Below the pieces are notes generated by a model that saw only the letters and a program-made list of their open reading frames with translations, was not told the DNA's origin and made no database searches. Below, piece by piece: positions 1-4,831 of a stretch of 6,069 nucleotides of DNA. Numbering within the stretch: the stretch's first letter is position 1; each line of letters opens with the position of its first letter. The translations under genes were made by a program, and so were the position numbers. Source of the DNA: Chloroflexota bacterium (lineage in GTDB: Bacteria > Chloroflexota > Limnocylindria > Limnocylindrales > CSP1-4); NCBI GenBank assembly GCA_025355255.1, contig JANYAA010000184.1, positions 1-6,069 of the forward strand, written 5' to 3'.

Positions 1-314
1 CCAAGCCCGTGCTCCTCGAACCCATCATGACGGTCCACATCCGCGTGCCCGAGCAGTACATGGGTGAGGTGAACCGGGACCTGAACGGCCGTCGCGGCCG
101 GGTGTTGGGCCTGGACTCGGTGGACGGCATGCAGGTGATCTCTGCCCACGTCCCGCAGGCTGAGCTGTTCTCTTACGCCACAGAGCTGCGCTCGCTGACC
201 GGCGGCCGCGGCACATTCAGCGCAGAGCTGGACCACTACGAGGACGTGCCCTCGCTGATTGCGGACAAGATCATCGATGCGCACAAGAAGAAGGATCACG
301 GCGAAGGGCACTGA
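1..314 (+). CDS. fusA: Elongation factor G-family GTPase, C-terminal end (partial)
   Basis: This is the 3' end of a translational GTPase of the EF-G family; the 5' part lies outside the window. The reading frame is open from base 3 (K-P-V-L-L-E-P-I-M), so the gene runs in from the left and the apparent GTG at 9 is not a start. The PVLLEPIM motif marks the entry to domain V, the ferredoxin-like EFG_C fold. NRDLNGRRGRVLG, VPQAELFSYATELRSLT and GRGTF follow, then DHYEDVP and a charged Lys/His-rich tail. EF-G drives ribosomal translocation and works with RRF in recycling. The VPQAE segment, where canonical EF-G usually has VPLSE, and the short loop before it resemble EF-G-like paralogues (EF-G2 type), so this may not be the housekeeping copy. 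The missing GTPase domain prevents a decision. It converges on hisA and has no evident functional link to it. Confidence 0.88.
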   Translation, partial: KPVLLEPIMTVHIRVPEQYMGEVNRDLNGRRGRVLGLDSVDGMQVISAHVPQAELFSYATELRSLTGGRGTFSAELDHYEDVPSLIADKIIDAHKKKDHGEGH

Positions 315-340
315 CCCTCGCCGTCACCAGGTATCTCGCG

Positions 341-366
341 AACGGCGCCGGGCAACCGGCGCCGTT
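341..366. terminator. Hairpin between convergent genes, probable bidirectional terminator
   Basis: A perfect 11-bp stem pairs AACGGCGCCGG (341-351) with CCGGCGCCGTT (356-366) around a GCAA tetraloop (352-355). It lies 26 bases after the EF-G stop and 19 bases beyond the hisA stop, in the 71-base gap between converging genes. On the plus strand the stem runs into TTT, then GGCTT, which is a short and interrupted U-tract. The minus strand has no T-run after the stem. The hairpin is directly visible; its role as terminator is inferred from position and strength, and release may be inefficient or Rho-assisted. Confidence 0.72.
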
Positions 367-385
367 TGGCTTCGTGACTGGTTGC

Positions 386-1162
386 TCAGGCTGGGTCTCG
401 GAGAGCTTGGACGAGCTCCGCGATGGTGACGCGACGCTCGTAGAGCGCCTTGCCCACGATGGCGCCGGCGCAGCCGATGGCACGCGCGGCGAGCACGTCC
501 GAGGCGCTGGCGATGCCGCCGCTTGCGATGATGCGGCCGCGGTTGAGCTTGACGAGCGTCGCGAGCGCGGCGAGATCCGGCCCGCCGAGCATGCCGTCGC
601 GGTCGATCGCGGTGACCTCGAAGGTTGCAACGCCGACGTCCGCAAGGGCGCGCACGGCGTCTGCGGCGGGCAGCCCGGCCGCACCGCGGCGCCATCCCTC
701 ACCGAGGGCGAGCCCGTCCCGCACATCGATGGACACGGCGATGCGGTCAACGCCGTGGGCCGCCACCAGTTCGCCGGCAAAGGACGGGTTGCGCAGGGCC
801 GCCGTGCCAATTGCGACGCGAGCCACGCCGGCCTCGAGTGCGCGCGCAACCGCGTCAAGGGTTCTGAGCCCGCCCCCTAGCTCAATATTCGCCCGCCCCG
901 CCACGACGGCTGCAATGCGCTTGACCGCGTCAAGCTGAACGGGCCTCCCCTCCCTTGCCCCGTCCAGGTCAACCACATGGAGCCAGACGGCGCCGGCGTG
1001 GACGAAGGCGGCAGCCACAGCCACGGGGTCTGAACCGTAGACGGTCGCCCGCGCAAAGTCGCCCTGGCGAAGGCGGACCACCAAACCGCCCACCACGTCA
1101 ATGGCCGGGAGGAGCTCAAAGTCTGGTGTCTCAGGCGTGGTAGCGTGTGAGCGTGGTAGCAC
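386..1162 (-). CDS. hisA: Phosphoribosylformimino-5-aminoimidazole carboxamide ribotide isomerase (ProFAR isomerase)
   Basis: HisA performs the Amadori-type isomerisation of ProFAR to PRFAR in histidine synthesis, a cytosolic (beta/alpha)8-barrel reaction. The 258-residue product has the family landmarks in order: LLPAIDV with the likely catalytic Asp22, RLRQGDF, HVVDLDGA (63-70), ELGGGLR (94-100), SIDVRDG with the second catalytic acid Asp146, GEGW, VTAIDRDGMLGGPD (183-196) and ASGGI (213-217). The GD[F/Y] type sequence after the first strand favours HisA over the actinobacterial dual-function PriA. The GTG at 1162 is the only usable start: an in-frame TAG lies 9 bases upstream and conserved sequence begins near residue 15. 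The first 13 residues are not conserved and are partly encoded by the upstream repeat array. No ribosome-binding site is visible, so a leaderless mRNA is possible. The gene is divergent from the rest of the his genes, although it commonly sits between hisH and hisF. Confidence 0.95.
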   Translation of the reverse strand: MLPRSHATTPETPDFELLPAIDVVGGLVVRLRQGDFARATVYGSDPVAVAAAFVHAGAVWLHVVDLDGAREGRPVQLDAVKRIAAVVAGRANIELGGGLRTLDAVARALEAGVARVAIGTAALRNPSFAGELVAAHGVDRIAVSIDVRDGLALGEGWRRGAAGLPAADAVRALADVGVATFEVTAIDRDGMLGGPDLAALATLVKLNRGRIIASGGIASASDVLAARAIGCAGAIVGKALYERRVTIAELVQALRDPA

Positions 1163-1182
1163 GCTACTATGCTAGCATGACA
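1135..1182. promoter_or_regulatory. Three-copy 16-bp-pitch repeat with nested palindromes, candidate shared operator
   Basis: Three 16-base units follow one another: 1135-1150, 1151-1166 and 1167-1182. Units 1 and 2 share GCGTGGTAGC and match at 12 of 16 positions; unit 3 matches either at about 9 of 16. The element TAGC followed by a three-base RYG/GTG-like triplet recurs at 1141, 1157 and 1173. Inverted symmetry is superimposed: GTAGCGTG (1140-1147) against CACGCTAC (1160-1167), GTAGC-AC-GCTAC (1156-1167), and the perfect palindrome ATGCTAGCAT (1169-1178). The block covers the hisA start codon and the region where both divergent promoters should lie. TrpR-superfamily proteins bind palindromic DNA, and the E. 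coli trp operator has CTAG cores. I therefore infer an operator for the regulator encoded next door. The repeats are seen; the binding protein and ligand are inferred. Confidence 0.55.
1165..1170 (+). promoter_or_regulatory. Possible -10 element of the regulator-his operon promoter
   Basis: TACTAT fits the TAnnnT core of a sigma70-type -10 box and lies inside the repeat block. It would place transcription start near 1176-1178, giving a leader of about 65 bases before the regulator's GTG. No convincing -35 hexamer sits 16-18 bases upstream. On the opposite strand TAGCAT (1174 to 1169) could serve as a -10 for hisA, with a start at or next to the hisA GTG. Both are weak matches and rest mainly on position. 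Confidence 0.22.
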
Positions 1183-1224
1183 GTCAGATGCCACGGGCAG
1201 GGTTCGTGGTGACAACTCGGAACG

Positions 1225-1231
1225 AAGGAGG
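1225..1231 (+). promoter_or_regulatory. Shine-Dalgarno sequence of the TrpR-family regulator
   Basis: AAGGAGG, near-perfect complementarity to the 16S anti-SD, lies 10 bases before the GTG at 1242. It decides the start of the regulator against the upstream in-frame ATG at 1188 and GTG at 1206, neither of which has a comparable site. It is the strongest SD in the operon, which fits the first gene of a coupled series. Confidence 0.75.
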
Positions 1232-1232
1232 A

Positions 1233-1245
1233 CCACGCGACGTGG
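1233..1245 (+). promoter_or_regulatory. Small hairpin enclosing the regulator's GTG start
   Basis: CCACG (1233-1237) and CGTGG (1241-1245) form a 5-bp all-canonical stem with a CGA loop, and the 3' arm contains the start codon at 1242-1244. The same two words occur upstream as CCACG (1191-1195) and CGTGG (1205-1209). The upstream CGTGG plus its next T can pair with ACCACG (1232-1237), which would free the start codon. The stems are short and the region is GC-rich, so a regulatory role is only a suggestion. Confidence 0.3.
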
Positions 1246-1568
1246 CAACGGACTGGCAGACGCCCGACGCTGATGCGCTCATTGCAGCCTTGCTGCTGCT
1301 CGACACGCCTGAGCGTGCCCGTCGCTTCCTGCGGGATCTCTGCACCATTGGCGAACTCCACGACATGGCCCAGCGGTGGGCCGTGGTGCGCCTGCTTGAC
1401 GCAGGGATGCACTACGCCGAGATCTCGCGCCGCACCGGTGCGAGCACGGCCACCATCACGCGTATTGCCTCGTGGCTCAACCACGGTGAGGGTGGCTACC
1501 TGATGATGCTGGCGACCTGGCGCGCGTCGCTGGAGTCGCTCCCCTACCCCGAGGGCAACGAGGCGTGA
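1242..1568 (+). CDS. TrpR/YerC-family transcriptional regulator, likely HisR-like his repressor
   Basis: A small DNA-binding regulator of the TrpR superfamily, YerC/YecD branch, 108 residues from the GTG at 1242. The family core is clear: LIAALLLLDTPERARRFL (13-30), DLCTIGEL (32-39), MAQRWAVVRLL (42-52), then the helix-turn-helix with YAEISRRTGASTATITRI (58-75) and WLNHGEGGY (78-86). Length and all-helical character match the family, which binds palindromic operators as dimers. Members in Firmicutes have been proposed from comparative genomics to control histidine genes (HisR). Here the gene is first in the his operon and its stop overlaps the hisG start by 4 bases (GTGA), so its products are made together with the enzymes. 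I infer an autoregulated repressor acting on the repeat block upstream. The ligand (histidine, histidyl-tRNA or other) cannot be read from sequence. The C-terminal 15 residues are not conserved. Confidence 0.88.
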   Translation: MATDWQTPDADALIAALLLLDTPERARRFLRDLCTIGELHDMAQRWAVVRLLDAGMHYAEISRRTGASTATITRIASWLNHGEGGYLMMLATWRASLESLPYPEGNEA

Positions 1569-2425
1569 GGGAGCGTCTGCGGCTCGCCGTCCCCAACAAG
1601 GGGCGCCTCGTCGAGCCCACCCTGTCGCTGCTGCACGCGTCTGGCCTCGTTTTTGAGGAACACGATCGCAGCCTCGTCGCCCACGTTGCGAACCACCCGC
1701 TGGACATTCTCTTCGTCCGCACCAGCGACGTCGTCGAGTTTGTCGCAGACGGCGTGGCCGAGGTCGGCATCACTGGCGCTGACGTCCTGGCCGAGGCCAA
1801 CCGCGATCTGCCGGTGCTTGCCCGGCTTGGCTATGGCCGGTGCCGTCTGGCAGTCGCCGTCCCGTCGGACTCAGCCATCCACGCGATCACTATGCTCGGC
1901 GGCCTGCGCGTCGCCACGTCGCACCCGGGCGTGGCCAGACGGTACTTCGCGGAGCAGGGGCTCGCAGTCGAGGTCGTGCCCCTCTCGGGTGCCGTTGAGG
2001 TTGCTCCGCGTCTCGGTTTGGCTGACGCCATCGTGGACTTGGTCTCAACCGGCAGCACGCTCGCGATGAACGGCTTGCGCGCCATCGGCGACATCTTGGC
2101 CTCCGAGGCCGTCCTGGTGGCTGGCCCGAACGCCGTGGGCGAGCGCCAGGCGGAACTCGACGGCATCGTGACGATGCTGGGATCCGTCATGGTGGCGCGC
2201 GACCGTAAGTACCTCATGATGAACGCACCTGCCAGCCACCTTGCCGAGCTCATCGCGCTCCTCCCTGGGCTCGAATCGCCGTCCGTCATCCCGCTCGCCC
2301 ATGCCGGCATGATCGCGATCCACGCGGTCGTCGGCGCGGACGAGGTCTGGGGCCTCCTGCCCAGGCTCAAGGCCGCTGGTGCGTCAGGGATCCTCGTCCT
2401 CCCGATTGAGAAGATCCTGCCCTGA
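1565..2425 (+). CDS. hisG: ATP phosphoribosyltransferase, long form with regulatory domain
   Basis: HisG joins ATP and PRPP to give phosphoribosyl-ATP, the committed step of histidine synthesis. The 286-residue length and architecture are those of the long form (HisGL). The periplasmic-binding-like catalytic part covers about residues 1-210, with VPNKGRL (9-15), GVAEVGITGADVL (63-75), LGYGRCRLAVAVP (88-100) and the PRPP-binding DLVSTGSTL (158-166). A C-terminal ACT-like domain follows from about 212, with YLMMNAP, LPGLESPSV and the terminal GASGILVLPIEKIL. Long-form enzymes are feedback-inhibited by histidine through this domain and need no HisZ partner; none is seen here. The GTG start overlaps the regulator stop as GTGA, with GAGGG at 1551-1555 as a likely SD. 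The stop shares one base with the hisC start (TGATG). Confidence 0.97.
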   Translation: MRERLRLAVPNKGRLVEPTLSLLHASGLVFEEHDRSLVAHVANHPLDILFVRTSDVVEFVADGVAEVGITGADVLAEANRDLPVLARLGYGRCRLAVAVPSDSAIHAITMLGGLRVATSHPGVARRYFAEQGLAVEVVPLSGAVEVAPRLGLADAIVDLVSTGSTLAMNGLRAIGDILASEAVLVAGPNAVGERQAELDGIVTMLGSVMVARDRKYLMMNAPASHLAELIALLPGLESPSVIPLAHAGMIAIHAVVGADEVWGLLPRLKAAGASGILVLPIEKILP

Positions 2426-3567
2426 TGAGTCCCAGCCCCGTCACGTTCACGACTCCGAACCTGCCCGCGACCTACTCGTGGGAGGCAACCAACGAAGGCG
2501 TCGCGGCGCGGTACGGCCTGCCGATCGAGCAGGTCGTCCGGTTTGACCTCAACACCTCCCCCACCCCGCCTGCGGCGCTTGCCGAGATGCTCGCCGCCGG
2601 CGAGTGGGAGACGGTCCTGTCCGAGTACCCGCCCGGCGACTACCGGCGGCTGGTTGAAGCCGCCGCCGCACGCTACGGCGTCGCCCCGTCGGAGGTTGTC
2701 CCGGGCGCCGGCGCTGACGAGATTCTGGACCTGTGCACCAAGGCGTTCCTGCCCTTTGGAGGTCGCGCGGTCATTCCGGTGCCCAGCTACGCGATGTATC
2801 GCGTAGACACCGAGCAGCATGGCGGCGTCCCAGTGCTCGTGCCCAGGCTCCCCGCCGACGATGGGTTCGCCATGGACCTTCCCGCCGTCCGCGCGGCTGC
2901 CCGGGACGCGTCCGTCGTATGGCTGTGCAACCCCAACAACCCCACCGGGGCCGAGGAGCGCGAGGGCGCTATCGAAACCCTGCTGGCGGGGATCGCCACC
3001 GACGCGGCACAGACTGGACGCGCACCCGCCTGGGTCATCGTTGACGAGGCGTACGCCGAGTTCACGGGACGGTCGGCCATCCCGCTGCGTCATATGCACC
3101 CCAACCTCGTCGTTGTCCGGACTGTGTCCAAGGCCTATGCGCTCGCCGGGCTGCGGGTTGGGTTTGCCGTTGCCACGGCTGACACCATCAACCGCATCGC
3201 CCTGTATCGCCCGCCCGGGTCCATCGGGACGATCTCGGTGACCGTGGCAGAGCGCATGCTCCGCGAGCCTGAAGCCATGCTGGCAAACGTCGCGCGTGTA
3301 CAGGCGGAGCGCCCCCGGATGGTCGCCGCGCTCGCGGCAGCCGGACTTCGGCCGTACCCGTCCGTGACCTGTTTCGTCCTCGTGGACATGGGGTCGCCGG
3401 ATCGTGCGGCGGAGGTAGCGGAGTTCCTCATGCGCCGCGGGATGGTCCCGCGCACGTTCCCGCAGCGGCACCCTGCGGCGCATTGCCTCCGCCTCACGGT
3501 CCGGGCGCCCCACGAGAACGACCGGCTCCTCGAAGCAATCGCAGACTTCACGGCAGGTGCGGCATGA
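2425..3567 (+). CDS. hisC: Histidinol-phosphate aminotransferase
   Basis: A fold-type I PLP aminotransferase that makes histidinol phosphate from imidazole acetol phosphate using glutamate. The 380 residues are slightly longer than common HisC (about 350) because of an N-terminal lead-in before FDLNTSPTPP. Recognisable features in order are SEYPPGDYRRL (66-76), PGAGADEILDL (93-103), PSYAMYR (120-126), NPNNPTG (169-175), VDEAYAEF (206-213) with the ring-nitrogen Asp207, TVSKAYALAGLRVGFA (233-248) with the PLP-lysine Lys236 and phosphate-binding Arg244, and the substrate-carboxylate Arg356 in LRLTVR. The segment after it reads VRAPHEND, where VGTPEEN-like sequence is more usual. The DLNTSP segment slightly recalls CobD-type relatives, but the his context makes HisC by far the best call. 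The start codon shares a base with the hisG stop and has only a weak SD, so coupled translation is likely. Confidence 0.95.
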   Translation: MSPSPVTFTTPNLPATYSWEATNEGVAARYGLPIEQVVRFDLNTSPTPPAALAEMLAAGEWETVLSEYPPGDYRRLVEAAAARYGVAPSEVVPGAGADEILDLCTKAFLPFGGRAVIPVPSYAMYRVDTEQHGGVPVLVPRLPADDGFAMDLPAVRAAARDASVVWLCNPNNPTGAEEREGAIETLLAGIATDAAQTGRAPAWVIVDEAYAEFTGRSAIPLRHMHPNLVVVRTVSKAYALAGLRVGFAVATADTINRIALYRPPGSIGTISVTVAERMLREPEAMLANVARVQAERPRMVAALAAAGLRPYPSVTCFVLVDMGSPDRAAEVAEFLMRRGMVPRTFPQRHPAAHCLRLTVRAPHENDRLLEAIADFTAGAA

Positions 3568-4190
3568 CCGACGTCCTCGGCTCCCTCGAAGTGGTGACAC
3601 GCGATGGCCGATCCGTCCGTGTGAGGAGGGTGACACGCGAGACATCCATCGAGATGGCGCTCGGCCTTGATGGCACAGGCGTGGTGAAGATCGCAACCGG
3701 GATCGGGTTCTACGACCACCTCTTGGGCTCCCTGGCGCATCACGGGCTCTTTGACCTGGAGATCTCCGCTGCTGGCGACCTGGACGTGGACGAGCACCAC
3801 ACCGTCGAGGACGTGGCCCTTGTGCTTGGCGCCGCGTTCGCCGAGGCCCTTGGCGACCGTGCCGGCATCCGGCGCTTTGGTGAATCCAGCGTGCCGATGG
3901 ACGAGTCGCTTGCTACTGCGGTGATCGACGTGGGCGGGCGTCCATATGCGGTTGTGGATCTGCCGTTCGCCAGCGAACGCGCTGGGGCGTTGCCGCTCCG
4001 GCTTGTTGAGCACGCGCTTGAGTCCTTCGCGCGCACGTCGGGCTCCACGCTCCACCTCCACGGGCAGGGGCGTCAGGATCACCACCTCGCAGAAGCCGCG
4101 TTCAAGGCCCTCGGGCGGGCGCTGCGCGTGGCCTGTGAAGCCGACCCGCGCCGTGCCGGTGTCGCGTCCACGAAGGGCGCCCTCGGGTGA
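3564..4190 (+). CDS. hisB: Imidazoleglycerol-phosphate dehydratase (monofunctional)
   Basis: This manganese-dependent dehydratase converts IGP to imidazole acetol phosphate. At 208 residues from the ATG at 3564 it is the monofunctional IGPD, with no fused histidinol-phosphatase domain as in enterobacterial HisB. Motifs are TRETSIEMALGLDGTG (24-39), GFYDHLL (48-54), the first metal motif DEHHTVED (76-83), GIRRFG and VPMDESLA (110-117), LVEHALESF (147-155), the second metal motif DHHLAEAAFKAL (172-183), and STKGALG at the C-terminus. The metal ligands His52, His78/79, Glu82, His173/174 and Glu177 are all present. Before the second motif the sequence is GRQDHH where GRNDHH is usual. The ATG lies in an ATGA overlap with the hisC stop. 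A separate phosphatase must exist elsewhere for the next step. Confidence 0.96.
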   Translation: MTDVLGSLEVVTRDGRSVRVRRVTRETSIEMALGLDGTGVVKIATGIGFYDHLLGSLAHHGLFDLEISAAGDLDVDEHHTVEDVALVLGAAFAEALGDRAGIRRFGESSVPMDESLATAVIDVGGRPYAVVDLPFASERAGALPLRLVEHALESFARTSGSTLHLHGQGRQDHHLAEAAFKALGRALRVACEADPRRAGVASTKGALG

Positions 4191-4831
4191 CGCCGCCTGT
4201 CGCCGGACCAGTTCGCGTCGCCGTGGTGGACTATGGTGCGGGCAACCTTGTGTCCATCGAGCAGGCGCTGGCCGCGGCTGGGGCGCTGGTGCGGCGGGTG
4301 TTGCACGAGGGCGACATCGGTGATGCCGAGCTCCTGGTCGTACCCGGCGTGGGTGCCTCGGCCCCAGCGATGGATCGCCTCCGCGGGGCTGGACTTGTTG
4401 ATCCGATCCTGCGCTGGATCGCCGCCGACAAGCCGTTTCTGGGCATCTGCCTCGGCATGCAGCTGCTGTTTGCGAGCAGCGACGAGGACGGGGCCGAGAC
4501 GCTTGGCGTCCTCCCCGGGCGCTGCGTTCGTCTGGACGAGGCGCCAACCCTGCCCCACACGGGGTGGAACCAGGTGGAGGCGCGGACGGCCCACCCGGCA
4601 TTTAGCGGGATTGCGTCTGGCGCGGACTTCTACTTCGTCCACTCGTATGTCGGCCAGCCAATTGACGACGCGATCGTCCTGGCCGAGACTGAGCACGGTC
4701 GCCCCTTTCCATCGGCAGTCGCCGCGCGTCGCCTGCTGGGCGTCCAATTTCATCCCGAACGGTCTGGCGCCGACGGCCTGCGCATGCTGGCCAACGTCGT
4801 TGCCGCCAGCCGCGCGAGCGGGGTTGCCTGA
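4187..4831 (+). CDS. hisH: Imidazole glycerol phosphate synthase, glutaminase subunit
   Basis: A class I glutamine amidotransferase that hydrolyses glutamine and passes ammonia through the HisF barrel for IGP and AICAR formation. The 214-residue product has VVDYGAGNL (13-21), VVPGVGA (51-57, the oxyanion-strand motif), the nucleophile elbow LGICLGMQLL with Cys88, LPHTGWN (122-128), FYFVHSY (148-154), and GVQFHPERSG with His189 and Glu191. The Cys88/His189/Glu191 triad is complete. The GTG start overlaps the hisB stop as GTGA, and GAAGGG at 4172-4177 is a well-placed SD. The stop shares one base with the hisF start, which suits equal production of two subunits of one complex. Many bacteria have hisA between these two genes; here they abut. 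Confidence 0.96.
   Translation: MTPPVAGPVRVAVVDYGAGNLVSIEQALAAAGALVRRVLHEGDIGDAELLVVPGVGASAPAMDRLRGAGLVDPILRWIAADKPFLGICLGMQLLFASSDEDGAETLGVLPGRCVRLDEAPTLPHTGWNQVEARTAHPAFSGIASGADFYFVHSYVGQPIDDAIVLAETEHGRPFPSAVAARRLLGVQFHPERSGADGLRMLANVVAASRASGVA

Noticed and set aside
374..938. Plus-strand open frames opposite hisA
   Set aside because: HisA on the minus strand has all catalytic and barrel motifs; the opposite frames show none.
386..1162. Actinobacterial PriA (dual HisA/TrpF) instead of HisA
   Set aside because: The RLRQGDF sequence after strand 1 is of ordinary HisA type, unlike the GES-type sequence I recall for PriA. Dual activity cannot be formally excluded from sequence alone.
1188..1241. 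Upstream ATG (1188) or GTG (1206) as the start of the TrpR-family regulator
   Set aside because: The extra 18 residues do not resemble the family, and only the GTG at 1242 has a strong SD (AAGGAGG).
1177..1241. Histidine attenuator leader peptide or T-box
   Set aside because: The only small leader frame has one His codon, and I see no terminator/antiterminator pair with a U-tract and no T-box consensus.
2301..2320. Two adjacent perfect 10-bp palindromes inside hisG, the first (ATGCCGGCAT) close to the operator palindrome
   Set aside because: Several 10-bp palindromes are expected by chance in 6 kb. These encode a normal stretch of the HisG regulatory domain and lack the TAGC repeat context.
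1831..3696. Very long minus-strand open frame opposite hisG and hisC
   Set aside because: It is antisense to two genes with complete family motifs. The translation is rich in Arg, Gly, Pro and Ser without any recognisable domain, as expected for a shadow frame in GC-rich DNA.
3135..4601. Long minus-strand open frame opposite hisC, hisB and hisH
   Set aside because: Same reasoning: composition-driven frame antisense to well-supported coding sequence, with no motif or start signal.
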